From NCBI GenBank assembly GCA_964417685.1, contig CAYQIT010000001.1, forward strand, positions 124,001-188,000: a stretch of DNA of 64,000 nucleotides, given 5' to 3'. This document shows, one piece after another, positions 19,145 through 27,334 of this stretch (positions are counted from its first letter, which is position 1; each line of letters starts with the position of its first letter). The translations under genes and the position numbers were made by a program. This DNA is from CAJQGY01 sp964417685 (lineage in GTDB: Bacteria; Pseudomonadota; Gammaproteobacteria; Magnimaribacterales; D2472). A model generated the notes under the pieces. The model worked only from the letters and a program-made list of their open reading frames with translations. It searched no databases and was not told where the DNA came from.

Positions 19145-19549
19145 TTATACTAGTTTATTTGTAGCAGTTGAGGTGGCTATAAGATTTCCATTTTGAAACA
19201 TCTCTGCTTTGGTAAAAGCTATAGACTTTCCTTGTTTAATAATTTTACTTTTTGCTTGCACTTCTGAATCCGGAACGCATGGAAGTAAAAAAGTAGTTGT
19301 CATGTCTAATGTAAGCGGTATTTTTTTACCTTGGGTAAGGTATATCAAAAATTGTGCCATAGAAGAATCAAGCATCCCTGCAACAAATCCACCTTGTACA
19401 ATTGTGTCATTGGAATGTGTTAAATCAGTATTAGGAACAAAAACACACGTATATTCAGAACCATCATCATTTAAAAAAGCTTCTTTAAAACCAAGTATTT
19501 TTAAAAATGGAGGTGCTTGTCTGAATATTTCTTCTATTTTTTTGCTCAT
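19145..19549 (-). CDS. Hotdog-fold thioesterase (PaaI/YdiI-like)
   Basis: I take the ATG at 19549 as the start, giving 134 residues beginning MSKKIEEIF. A longer frame exists, but its first 21 codons would read through tRNA-Ser and are not credible. The protein has the single hotdog domain with GGFVAGMLDSSMAQF near residues 56-70, the active-site helix region of PaaI-type acyl-CoA thioesterases. The start codon lies only six bases after the encoded CCA of tRNA-Ser, and no Shine-Dalgarno motif is visible. It is probably expressed from the tRNA transcript and leads the hydrolase operon. Confidence 0.75.
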   Translation of the reverse strand: MSKKIEEIFRQAPPFLKILGFKEAFLNDDGSEYTCVFVPNTDLTHSNDTIVQGGFVAGMLDSSMAQFLIYLTQGKKIPLTLDMTTTFLLPCVPDSEVQAKSKIIKQGKSIAFTKAEMFQNGNLIATSTATNKLV

Positions 19550-19555
19550 AATAAA

Positions 19556-19647
19556 TGGCGGAGGGAGTGGGATTCGAACCCACGGTGCCGATGAAGGCAC
19601 GACGGTTTTCAAGACCGTTACAATAAACCAGACTCTGCCATCCCTCC
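19556..19647 (-). tRNA. tRNA-Ser (anticodon TGA)
   Basis: Read on the minus strand, a 7-bp acceptor stem (GGAGGGA with TCCCTCC), a long variable arm typical of serine tRNAs, a T-loop GGTTCGAATCC and an anticodon stem-loop with TGA between CT and AA can be paired. The discriminator base is G and CCA is encoded (19558-19556). The mature form would be 92 nucleotides with CCA. A good promoter lies just upstream, and a thioesterase start codon lies six bases downstream. Confidence 0.95.
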
Positions 19648-19665
19648 TATGTCTGAACTCGCTAT

Positions 19666-19694
19666 TTTATAGCGTTTATTGCAATAATCAACAA
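19666..19694 (-). promoter_or_regulatory. Probable sigma-70 promoter of tRNA-Ser
   Basis: On the minus strand a TTGTTG -35 element and a TATAAA -10 element are separated by 17 bases. The -10 ends 19 bases before the tRNA 5' end. The spacing and match are good for a constitutive promoter, and the -10 sits in a small palindrome (GCTATTTTATAGC on the plus strand). It would also drive the downstream thioesterase operon. Confidence 0.5.
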
Positions 19695-19732
19695 TTAATT
19701 AGATTACAAATAAATAGCTTATACGTAAAAAT

Positions 19733-19768
19733 AAAGAGGCAATAACCGGGGAAGTATATTGCCTCTTT
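19733..19768. terminator. Perfect 12-bp inverted repeat, possible terminator
   Basis: The arms AAAGAGGCAATA (19733-19744) and TATTGCCTCTTT (19757-19768) pair perfectly around a 12-base loop. On the minus strand the hairpin is followed by TATTTTTA, a modest U-tract. It lies between the tRNA-Ser promoter and the secreted-protein gene, so it would be a second stop for leftward transcripts. A regulatory site is the alternative. Confidence 0.45.
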
Positions 19769-19870
19769 GAAATTTCAATCTCAAGGGGAATTGATTGAAC
19801 AAGAACAATGTAATCAATCTAAGCGACAATAATGTGAAATACAGGTTATATATTGTGAGATTTTTGAAAC

Positions 19871-19899
19871 AAAAAAAAGGGGGGGGCTTTAACCCCCCT
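19871..19899 (-). terminator. Strong rho-independent terminator
   Basis: On the minus strand a G6 run, a short TTAAAG loop and a C8 run are followed by eight T residues. It lies directly after the stop codon of the secreted-protein gene at 19917-20615. It is the strongest terminator seen in the window, which fits a highly expressed single-gene transcript. Confidence 0.9.
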
Positions 19900-19916
19900 C
19901 ACTTAGATACACAAAA

Positions 19917-20615
19917 CTAATTGCTAGCAGTGTAGAATTGCTCACACACCTCAAACTGATCATTAACAACATCATCAATTAGAAGTAACGCTTCTCTGTA
20001 GGTATTTCCCCATGCTGCACCTGCAAAATAATCATCAATTAATGCACCATGAGTATCCACATTAGAAGTAATGGATTTTAAATAATAGGTGCCAGCCTCA
20101 TAAGTACCGCCACCAATAGCGACAAATAAGCCATTCATAAAGGTGTCGTGGCCAGCTGCCTGAACTTCTTTTTCGAGTTTTGTTATAACTTTTACAAGTT
20201 CAGGTAAATTTGATCTAGCAACTTTAATACGCATAGCTCTCTCATAACCAGGATCTATTCTTGGAAAGTTTTTAATTGGAGCCCATGTTGCACCATATTT
20301 AAATTTACGCATTTTAGACATCTCTTTGGGTGCTTTGCTAGGATCATATTTACTTGCACCTTGTAATGCACTAGTAACGTCTGGAAACGCACTCCACATC
20401 ATTAATTGGCCTTTATAGTCCCTACCAGATATCGTTTCACAATAACCAGCTGCATCAGCACCAATAAGCTCATATAAAGCTGTATTAGACTTTACTGAAT
20501 TTATATAAGCATTAGTATCCTTGGCGCTAACCATTAGAGTTGTGAATGCACCCTCTGCTATAGCACCCATACTAAAGGTTAAGACCACCACCGGTAAAAG
20601 TTTTAATTTATTCAT
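19917..20615 (-). CDS. Secreted protein of unknown function, two similar halves
   Basis: The 232-residue protein has a clear signal peptide (about 1-20, ending AIAEG) and no membrane segment after it. I do not recognise the family. Two halves show a similar predicted order of strand, helix, strand, strand: residues about 24-95 (starting FTTLMVSA) and 120-200 (starting RAMRIKVA). This resembles a tandem dimeric alpha/beta-barrel (ABM/EthD-like) fold, but that is inference. Two cysteines are present, near 59 and 225. A mild Shine-Dalgarno (GGAG in tagaggaga context) precedes the start, and a strong terminator follows, so it is a monocistronic, probably abundant periplasmic protein. Confidence 0.8.
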   Translation of the reverse strand: MNKLKLLPVVVLTFSMGAIAEGAFTTLMVSAKDTNAYINSVKSNTALYELIGADAAGYCETISGRDYKGQLMMWSAFPDVTSALQGASKYDPSKAPKEMSKMRKFKYGATWAPIKNFPRIDPGYERAMRIKVARSNLPELVKVITKLEKEVQAAGHDTFMNGLFVAIGGGTYEAGTYYLKSITSNVDTHGALIDDYFAGAAWGNTYREALLLIDDVVNDQFEVCEQFYTASN

Positions 20616-20711
20616 ATTAATCTCCTCTAAAAAATTTATATCTTAAAATATACCTTTAAATCAGTGAGTATTGAGCAAATTAATATATAAAAATTATATA
20701 TGTAAGAAAAT

Positions 20712-20795
20712 TTAATACCCAATAACTAAACGAATAAATATTACAGGCAATATCAATGATACTAGTAATAAAAGAAGAAATTTCCACTTAGTCAT
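20712..20795 (-). CDS. Possible 27-residue single-helix membrane peptide
   Basis: A 27-codon minus-strand frame encodes MTKWKFLLLL followed by a hydrophobic stretch and ending in RLVIGY. It has a positively charged start and one membrane helix. No Shine-Dalgarno is visible. It lies upstream of, and in the same direction as, the secreted-protein gene. In DNA this AT-rich, such frames arise by chance, so it is only a candidate. Confidence 0.3.
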   Translation of the reverse strand: MTKWKFLLLLLVSLILPVIFIRLVIGY

Positions 20796-20900
20796 AGATT
20801 TTTAATGAATTGTTGAATATCTATTTTACACATAGAGTCTATATAAAGAAATTTAATCTACTGCTAAAATTAAGTTATTAATCAAATTTATCTATAAAAA

Positions 20901-21341
20901 ATGAATTCATGGCAAAAAATCATTAATATTTGTTTAGCAATAATTGTCACATTATTTATTGTTATGATTGAGAAACTTGAAGACAGAGTAAAAGTCTTAG
21001 AAAGCTCTGCAACTGAAAGTAGTTTCAATAAAAATATTTCAACGCTTTCAATTGAAGATAAGTTTTTAGATTGTAACCTTGATAAAGTTTTAAATATGGA
21101 AGGTGACTTTAAAGATAATCTTGTTATATCAGTGCTTAAGAAAAATGATCAAATAAAATTTGATTCAATAGTTGCTTTCGGTGATGGTATGAATGACTAT
21201 CTTAATGGAGACCAATATATATATTCTGACGATAACCCTCACCTAGGTTATATGATTAGTAATTCTAAAAAAGAGTTTCACATACACAAGCATAGTGGTG
21301 GCATGGTTGTATATAAGTGTTCTTTTTCAGAAATATTATGA
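20901..21341 (+). CDS. Membrane-anchored protein of unknown function
   Basis: The 146-residue protein has one N-terminal membrane helix (about 8-24), a short coiled-coil-like stretch (EKLEDRVKVLESS) and a predicted periplasmic domain with two cysteines (near 59 and 140). I do not recognise it. Its stop overlaps the start of the next small gene as ATGA (21338-21341), which points to translational coupling. No homologue in the window. Confidence 0.65.
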   Translation: MNSWQKIINICLAIIVTLFIVMIEKLEDRVKVLESSATESSFNKNISTLSIEDKFLDCNLDKVLNMEGDFKDNLVISVLKKNDQIKFDSIVAFGDGMNDYLNGDQYIYSDDNPHLGYMISNSKKEFHIHKHSGGMVVYKCSFSEIL

Positions 21342-21514
21342 TAATTGATAAAAATGATGAGCTTATCTCAGAAATTTTTAAATCCATAAATTCAAAAAAT
21401 ATTTCTACAGAAGAATTATTAGCTCATCTAAAGAAAAGAAAAGAATTAAAAAATATTGAAGATAAAAAAATAAAAGAGTCTATTAAGATAATAAAAGCTC
21501 TTAAAGAAACTTAA
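21338..21514 (+). CDS. Small helical protein of unknown function, coupled to the preceding gene
   Basis: I choose the ATG at 21338, overlapping the previous stop as ATGA, giving 58 residues beginning MIIDKNDEL. A start 21 bases earlier also exists but would overlap the upstream gene more. The protein is charged, lysine/glutamate-rich and probably all helical, with no signal peptide. The function is unknown. Its last codons lie inside the left arm of a bidirectional terminator. Confidence 0.55.
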   Translation: MIIDKNDELISEIFKSINSKNISTEELLAHLKKRKELKNIEDKKIKESIKIIKALKET

Positions 21515-21532
21515 TTGTCTTTAAGAGCTTTT
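21493..21532. terminator. Bidirectional terminator between convergent genes
   Basis: Perfect 14-bp arms (AAAAGCTCTTAAAG at 21493-21506 and CTTTAAGAGCTTTT at 21519-21532) surround a 12-base loop. The plus strand ends in TTTT and the minus strand also ends in TTTT. It sits between the 58-residue gene and the GH81 gene, and the left arm includes the last codons of the former. Confidence 0.8.
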
Positions 21533-21540
21533 AATTTATA

Positions 21541-24500
21541 TTAATTCTCTACTTTGAAGCTATTAGCGGGAACGCTAAAGCTCTTACCATCACTGTAACT
21601 AACTGTTATAGGGTTGTTTTCATAATTGTATGCTACATATGTAGTAACCCCATTTTTCTTAAATGCTACAGCTGCAGGATGATTTGAAGTTAAATCACCA
21701 GTACCAGTTTGGATATGGCCTAACTTATTAAAGGTATGAATCCAGTGATAAGTATGAGCTTTTGACTCACCAGCTTCGTTGTCATAGTTAGATGACATAG
21801 TATTATAGTCAGCAATGGCAGTTTCCGGATCCACCATAGCTATTAAATTCCACCATAAATCACGCCACTGATCTTCAGGAAGACCAGATGGTTTGCCATT
21901 AGAAGATTCTCTTAAGCCAAGCTCAATATAATCCATCATATAATCTTTATACTGACTTACATGAAAGATTAATGGATTTGAAGGGAGTCCTTGAATACCG
22001 AGTATGTGAGCATAAGCTGGACTAAACCATGTTGAAAAATCTGCTCCACTGCTCCAAATAATTGAAGTCGTTACATTAGGATAACCTTGTATGAAATTTT
22101 TATAATCATCGCCCACACCATTATATCCATCAATATCATTCCAATATTGCCAGTAAGCATTTGATGTAGATGTATGCAAATAAATACCCTTATTAACAAG
22201 ATCATCATTGCCTGTAATCAATCCATATAAAATAATTGCACCATATGAATTTGCAGCCTCGGAGGTAGATTCATTATTATTACCTTGAAGAGCGTCAGCC
22301 TTACCATCAGCCCATGAGAAACCATTAGCAGGATCAAAATTTCTATAGGTAGGGAACATATCATCATTGTCTCCACCTGCATAATCCCTAATTAATAATT
22401 CAATCATTGGACCATATTGATCGCTTCCACACCAGGATTTATCAGTTCTACAGATTTCAGCTGCTGCACGAACAAAATATCCATAATGAAAGTGATGATC
22501 AGCTAATCTTTGATGAGATCCATACGCCTCTTCAATTCCAAGAATAGTATCCCAGTCATCATCGTATACAAAATAACGCAGTTCATCTATTTCACCATCA
22601 GTTTCTGCTGTAAACCAATCTTCTAATTCAGACTTTAACCAAGACGTTAACACTTCAGCTTCTTCATTAAGACCAATGGTTTTTGCAATAGCAATTACTT
22701 CTGCAGCTTTACCATATGCTTTACCAGACCAATAGGTATCGTTAGTTATCTCTCTATTTATCCAGCTTGTCTCTCCTGCATTCACAAAATCTTTGACTAA
22801 TTGCTCTAATATATTTTGATCATATGTATTTTCAGTTGCTGGAAGGGTTGGTAATACTCCAACATAAGGCATGGTGTAATTAAAAGAGCCTGTTTCAGCA
22901 AACTTTATAATACCTCTAGCACTTCTAATCTTGTAATTTGAAGTTTGTTGATTTGAAAATTTCCAATGCATAGGATGCATACCGACAATTGTATCGGCAG
23001 CATTACCATTTTTATCAAAATAATTATGCGTCACTGTAACAGAGTTATTTTCCCTATTAACTGAATAATCAATATCTACAGAGGCGACTATGTTCCTTGC
23101 CTTACTAACAAAGTAGTCAGACATAGAAACTCCAGGCTCACCAGATATTGTGGGTATATATGAGACAGTAAATTCTCCAGTTGAATTTGAAATACCAATT
23201 TGATCACTTGAGGTATTTGTATAAGTCGTAACTCCTTCACCGGTAATAACAAAATTGTTTCTATTGCCGGCTACATTAGTCCAAACACCAAGACTATCAC
23301 CACTTTCATAAAAAATTCCTTTTTCACCACCATTAGATCTAAGGGTCTTAATAATAGGGCTGCCATCATAAACTTTGAAATATACATATGGAGATCCATG
23401 AATAAACGTTGCCTCCATTACATCGGTATTGCCAGCTTTCCACATAACAGTTGCTGAGCCATCACTATAGTCCTTAAGATAAGCATCCATACTTCCATAA
23501 GCTGAATTAGCTATAGCTATACCATCAAATACTTCTGCAAATGGGTCGCCACCAACATATTGAGGGTAGCAATTTGCACATAATCCTCCAGCAAGTTTAA
23601 AACCGCCTGGTAGCCCCATAATTCTTGCGCCAGCATTACTCACTCTAGTCCTTATTGGATCGGCAGTAACATGAGCTCCACCGTTTGTGTCGCCAAGTTG
23701 CATTTCACCTATAAATGGAATTGATCCCCACCATCTATGTGTTGCAATAATTTTACTTGCAGCAGGCTCTACAACTTGTGGAATTACTTTTGTAGGACTA
23801 CCAACTGGGGTACCATTATTTTGTCCACTTGGAATATCGCATCCTGGAACACCTGGTTCAACTACACCAGCGTTATAGACCCAAAAACCATAATCATTTA
23901 CACATCTATAACTATTAAGATTTATTGATGTTGAAACACTGCCAGCACCATAAGTAAGAATGTCATAGTCACCAGTGTTTCCGCCTCCACCGCCACCGCC
24001 ATCATTTGGACCTGAAGGAGGAGTTGCGCCCTCTTTTATGCCTGTATAACGAATATTATCGATTTGATAAACTAGGTTTTCACCAGTTTGAAAAGATGGA
24101 AAAAATACTAATGGAACTGTAATGGCTGATAAGTTTAGAGCTCCACTTTGAGACAATTTTGTAACAGGAAAATTAACCGTTTCCCATGATCCGTCAGCAA
24201 TAATTCCTTCAACAGCTAATTCTCCTGAATTTTCAGAACCACTTTCAACTTTTAATAAAAACCCGTTAGGAAGATTGTCATCTCCTTTGTTCGTTACTTT
24301 AATATCGAAAGATAAAGTTCCTTCAGAGTAATCACTAAGATTAACAGAAGAAGTTGGCCCAACAACCAAACCTGCATGCCCTGCATTTGCCTTATAAACA
24401 ACCTCAAGAACATTGCCCCTACTTGAACCTGAATCTACATATGACCAATCAACACTCTGACAAGAATCTGATTTACATGATTGATATCCATTAAGTTCAT

Positions 24501-25191
24501 CAAAGAAAAATAAATTATCATCACCACCCCATATTTCTGCAACAGCACCATCTCCAATAATATGAACATCAAGGTCTTCAGTTTGCTCACCCTCAACAAC
24601 AACAGATACTGATTCTGTTACAAGTATTTCTTTAGCGCCTGTGCAAGATAAATCAAATGTATAAGTTTTGACTTGTGTTAGTTGAATGGTTTCAGTTCCA
24701 TTTAGTTCTTTTGTACCATTCCAGTCTCCATCAGCTGTACATTCGGTTGTGTTTAATGTTGACCAACTTAAGGTAATTGATTCATTAGCACTAATTGATT
24801 GCGCAGATGCAGTAAATGAATCAATAGTTGGATTAGGTAATGCACTTACTTGTACATTAATAGAAGAAACTGCATTTGTTGTACCTGACGCTCCTGAACA
24901 AGTTAGTGTGAAAGTATATGTTTTAACTTCGCTCAATTGAATTGATTCGCTGCCTGAGGTCGATTTAGTTCCATTCCAGTCTCCACTAGCTGAACATGAA
25001 TTAGCATTTGTTGAAGACCAATTTAAAGATATTGATTCTCCCTCAAGTATGGATGAGGATGAAGATAAAAATGATGTTATTGATGGGTTTGTTGGCGAGG
25101 GAGGATTTGGAGTTTCAGTTGAACCTCCACCGCCACCACCACCACAAGAAACCAATAATATTGAAAGTAAAAGAGGGGAAATTTTATGCAT
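21541..25191 (-). CDS. GH81 endo-beta-1,3-glucanase (laminarinase) lipoprotein
   Basis: The 1216-residue protein begins with a lipoprotein signal (lipobox LVSC, Cys16) and a glycine run. Two Ig-like repeats of about 80 residues follow (near 37-115 and 120-200), each with a SxSLxWS...C...GDWNGTK pattern. A beta-sandwich carbohydrate-binding-like region spans about 205-385, then a glycine linker. The rest is a GH81 catalytic module: the HFHYGYF segment near 900 and NNNESTSEAANSYG near 970, which carries the conserved GH81 acidic residues. GH81 enzymes cut internal beta-1,3 linkages, as in laminarin, the storage glucan of diatoms. It is probably on the outer membrane surface. It follows ggt by 107 bases. 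Confidence 0.88.
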   Translation of the reverse strand: MHKISPLLLSILLVSCGGGGGGGSTETPNPPSPTNPSITSFLSSSSSILEGESISLNWSSTNANSCSASGDWNGTKSTSGSESIQLSEVKTYTFTLTCSGASGTTNAVSSINVQVSALPNPTIDSFTASAQSISANESITLSWSTLNTTECTADGDWNGTKELNGTETIQLTQVKTYTFDLSCTGAKEILVTESVSVVVEGEQTEDLDVHIIGDGAVAEIWGGDDNLFFFDELNGYQSCKSDSCQSVDWSYVDSGSSRGNVLEVVYKANAGHAGLVVGPTSSVNLSDYSEGTLSFDIKVTNKGDDNLPNGFLLKVESGSENSGELAVEGIIADGSWETVNFPVTKLSQSGALNLSAITVPLVFFPSFQTGENLVYQIDNIRYTGIKEGATPPSGPNDGGGGGGGNTGDYDILTYGAGSVSTSINLNSYRCVNDYGFWVYNAGVVEPGVPGCDIPSGQNNGTPVGSPTKVIPQVVEPAASKIIATHRWWGSIPFIGEMQLGDTNGGAHVTADPIRTRVSNAGARIMGLPGGFKLAGGLCANCYPQYVGGDPFAEVFDGIAIANSAYGSMDAYLKDYSDGSATVMWKAGNTDVMEATFIHGSPYVYFKVYDGSPIIKTLRSNGGEKGIFYESGDSLGVWTNVAGNRNNFVITGEGVTTYTNTSSDQIGISNSTGEFTVSYIPTISGEPGVSMSDYFVSKARNIVASVDIDYSVNRENNSVTVTHNYFDKNGNAADTIVGMHPMHWKFSNQQTSNYKIRSARGIIKFAETGSFNYTMPYVGVLPTLPATENTYDQNILEQLVKDFVNAGETSWINREITNDTYWSGKAYGKAAEVIAIAKTIGLNEEAEVLTSWLKSELEDWFTAETDGEIDELRYFVYDDDWDTILGIEEAYGSHQRLADHHFHYGYFVRAAAEICRTDKSWCGSDQYGPMIELLIRDYAGGDNDDMFPTYRNFDPANGFSWADGKADALQGNNNESTSEAANSYGAIILYGLITGNDDLVNKGIYLHTSTSNAYWQYWNDIDGYNGVGDDYKNFIQGYPNVTTSIIWSSGADFSTWFSPAYAHILGIQGLPSNPLIFHVSQYKDYMMDYIELGLRESSNGKPSGLPEDQWRDLWWNLIAMVDPETAIADYNTMSSNYDNEAGESKAHTYHWIHTFNKLGHIQTGTGDLTSNHPAAVAFKKNGVTTYVAYNYENNPITVSYSDGKSFSVPANSFKVEN

Positions 25192-25297
25192 TTTTATATG
25201 TATATTTAAAGATAAAAAAATTATATATGTTATATATGTATTGTAAATAACTTATAAGCAAAGAAAGATAAAGTTATTTTTTGTAAAAAATTTACAA

Positions 25298-26971
25298 TTA
25301 GAATCCAACAGCATGGCCATCTTTTCTTGATTCAGAAGCGCCATAATAGACACCATCTTTGTACATGATTGCCTGGTATCCACCAAAGATTCCTTTTTCA
25401 TACTTAATAACATGACCCTTTTCTCTAAGTTCCTCTATGATAATATCTTTGAATGAAGATTCTAAAGATAAATATCCTCCATTAATCATAGATTCTCCAG
25501 TCGGCTGACTTGATCCAGAGTGAACTATTCTTGGCGCATCACCCGCCTCCTGAAGATTTAAATCAAAATCAATAATATTTATAGCAATCTGTGCATGAGC
25601 TTGTGGTTGGGTGGCACCACCCATAACCCCAAAACTTACAAAGGGTTTATTATTTTTAGTTATAAATGCTGGAATAATAGTGTGAAAAGGTCTCTTGCCA
25701 CCAACTAGCGCATTCGCATGATTCTTATCTAAATTGAATAGCTCTCCCCTATTTTGTAACATAAAGCCCAAGCCCGGCGGAACCATACCTGAGCCCATTC
25801 CACGATAGTTACTTTGTATAAGAGATACCATATTACCCTCTTTATCTGCAGTGGTGAGGTAGATTGTGTCTCCTTCAATTAGAATGCCAGGATCATCCGT
25901 AAGAGAGGCTTTTGTTGGATGAATTAATTTACGCCTTTTTTCAGCATATTCTTTTGAAATTAAATAATTAACATCGATATTATTAAAATTAGGATCAGCA
26001 TAAAATTTGGCTCTATCTGCAAATGCAAGTTTCTTTGCTTCTGTAAATAAATGAATATACTCACTACTTTGAAGACCCATACTTTTAATATCATATTTTT
26101 CTAATAAGTTTAGAATTTGTAATGCAGCTATTCCCTGACCATTTGGTGGAAGTTCCCAAATATCATAGCCACGATAGTTAGTTGATAATGGCTCTACCCA
26201 CTCTGAGTGAAACTCAGCTAAATCCTCTGTGGTCAGGAAACCTCCATTATCAATAATAAAATCACTCATTATTTTTGCTATTTCACCCTCATAAAAACTT
26301 GATCTTTTATTTTTTGCAATATTTTTTAAAGTTTTTGCCAACGCTGGATTTTTAAAAACATCTCCTTTTCTTAGAGTTGAATTGGATGGCATCCAAACTT
26401 TTTTAAAATTTGGGTATTCTTTAAACCGCTCTGATGACAGCTCTAAATAATATGCAACCGTTTCAGTTATTGGGAAGCCATTTTGGGCGTATTCAATCGT
26501 AGGTTCAAATAATGATTCGAATTTAGTCTTTCCAAATCTCTCATGCAATTTAATCCAACCGTCGACAACACCTGGTACAGAAACTGGAAGTGAACCATAC
26601 GATGGAATTTTATCAATGCCTTTATCTGTAAAATATTTAATACTTATATTTTTTGGAGCTGGTCCACTAGCATTTAACCCATACAATTTTTTAGTTTTTG
26701 CATCCCAAATGATTACAAAAAGGTCTCCACCAATACCATTACCTGTTGGCTCCATTAAACCAAGTGCGATATTTGCTGCAATAGCAGCATCAATTGCATT
26801 TCCACCATTTTTTAAAATATCTAAACCAATTTGTGATGCTAGTGGATGACTTGTGGCAACCATTCCGTTTTGGGCAATAACTTCTGATCTACTTGCAAAT
26901 TCTTCACCAGCGATTCTATCAAATGCATATAAATTAAAAGACATTAGTAAAAAAAGTAATTTATGTTTCAT
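25298..26971 (-). CDS. ggt: Gamma-glutamyltransferase, periplasmic
   Basis: I start at the ATG at 26971 (557 residues, MKHKLLFLLMSFNLYAF), which gives a clean signal peptide and an AGGA motif about 10 bases upstream; a start 30 bases earlier adds residues that spoil the signal. The Ntn-hydrolase family features are present: GGNAIDAAIAAN near 55, PTGNGIGGD, the autoprocessing threonine in EGDTIYLTTADKEGN, and GMGSGMVPP. It cleaves the gamma-glutamyl bond of glutathione and related compounds in the periplasm, allowing reuse of cysteinylglycine. Upstream, a 53-residue membrane protein ends 13 bases before its start. Confidence 0.9.
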   Translation of the reverse strand: MKHKLLFLLMSFNLYAFDRIAGEEFASRSEVIAQNGMVATSHPLASQIGLDILKNGGNAIDAAIAANIALGLMEPTGNGIGGDLFVIIWDAKTKKLYGLNASGPAPKNISIKYFTDKGIDKIPSYGSLPVSVPGVVDGWIKLHERFGKTKFESLFEPTIEYAQNGFPITETVAYYLELSSERFKEYPNFKKVWMPSNSTLRKGDVFKNPALAKTLKNIAKNKRSSFYEGEIAKIMSDFIIDNGGFLTTEDLAEFHSEWVEPLSTNYRGYDIWELPPNGQGIAALQILNLLEKYDIKSMGLQSSEYIHLFTEAKKLAFADRAKFYADPNFNNIDVNYLISKEYAEKRRKLIHPTKASLTDDPGILIEGDTIYLTTADKEGNMVSLIQSNYRGMGSGMVPPGLGFMLQNRGELFNLDKNHANALVGGKRPFHTIIPAFITKNNKPFVSFGVMGGATQPQAHAQIAINIIDFDLNLQEAGDAPRIVHSGSSQPTGESMINGGYLSLESSFKDIIIEELREKGHVIKYEKGIFGGYQAIMYKDGVYYGASESRKDGHAVGF

Positions 26972-26984
26972 ATAAAAATATTCC

Positions 26985-27146
26985 TTATAGACTAGGTTCA
27001 TTCAGAAAAAAATAAACTAGAATCGCAACCACTGAAATTAATACAAATTTTAAATTGTTATTTATTTTTGTATTTAATATAAACAATATTGAGGTGCTTA
27101 TAAGTAATAGTGCAAAAAAATAGTTTACTAATTCTAAATAATACAT
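26985..27146 (-). CDS. 53-residue two-helix membrane protein, unknown
   Basis: A minus-strand frame from ATG 27146 encodes MYYLELVNYF, then two hydrophobic helices separated by NTKINNNLK, ending NEPSL. It ends 13 bases before the ggt start, in the same direction, which suggests co-transcription. The Shine-Dalgarno is weak (AAGAA). I do not recognise the protein. The compact two-helix design and its position in a gap otherwise without genes support it being real. Confidence 0.5.
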   Translation of the reverse strand: MYYLELVNYFFALLLISTSILFILNTKINNNLKFVLISVVAILVYFFLNEPSL

Positions 27147-27190
27147 AAGGTTCTTAATAATATTAATAACTTTAAGTTATTATTGTAAAT

Positions 27191-27334
27191 ATGGATATAA
27201 TTTTGGTAGTAATGTTTATTGCATTTATTTCTGGCATCTGGGTAGCATCTGAGGATTTAGATTTAAAATATAGATTGTTAATAATTCTATTAACATCAAT
27301 AATAATCCTCTTGTTAATTTCAGATGGCTATTAA
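27191..27334 (+). CDS. 47-residue two-helix membrane protein, first of a coupled cassette
   Basis: The frame encodes MDIILVVMFIAFISGIWVA, an acidic turn (SEDLDLKYR) and a second hydrophobic helix ending SDGY. Its TAA directly abuts the ATG of the next gene at 27335 with no base between. That stop-to-start junction and the hydrophobic pattern support a real gene. It is divergent from the 53-residue frame, with 44 bases between starts. Function unknown. Confidence 0.55.
   Translation: MDIILVVMFIAFISGIWVASEDLDLKYRLLIILLTSIIILLLISDGY

Noticed and set aside
19550..19612. N-terminal extension of the thioesterase starting MKTVVPSS
   Set aside because: Those codons are the 3' half of tRNA-Ser; the internal ATG at 19549 gives the normal family length.
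19209..19745. Plus-strand 178-codon frame across the thioesterase and tRNA-Ser
   Set aside because: It is antisense to a recognisable thioesterase and crosses a clear tRNA gene.
25008..25250. Plus-strand frames with His- or Pro-rich stretches
   Set aside because: They are antisense to the glycine-rich linker and signal region of the GH81 lipoprotein and have no ribosome site.
25245..25280. Inverted repeat between GH81 and ggt genes
   Set aside because: The arms (AAATAACTT/AAGTTATTT) are AT-only apart from one pair each, the loop is long and no U-tract follows, so it is not called a terminator.
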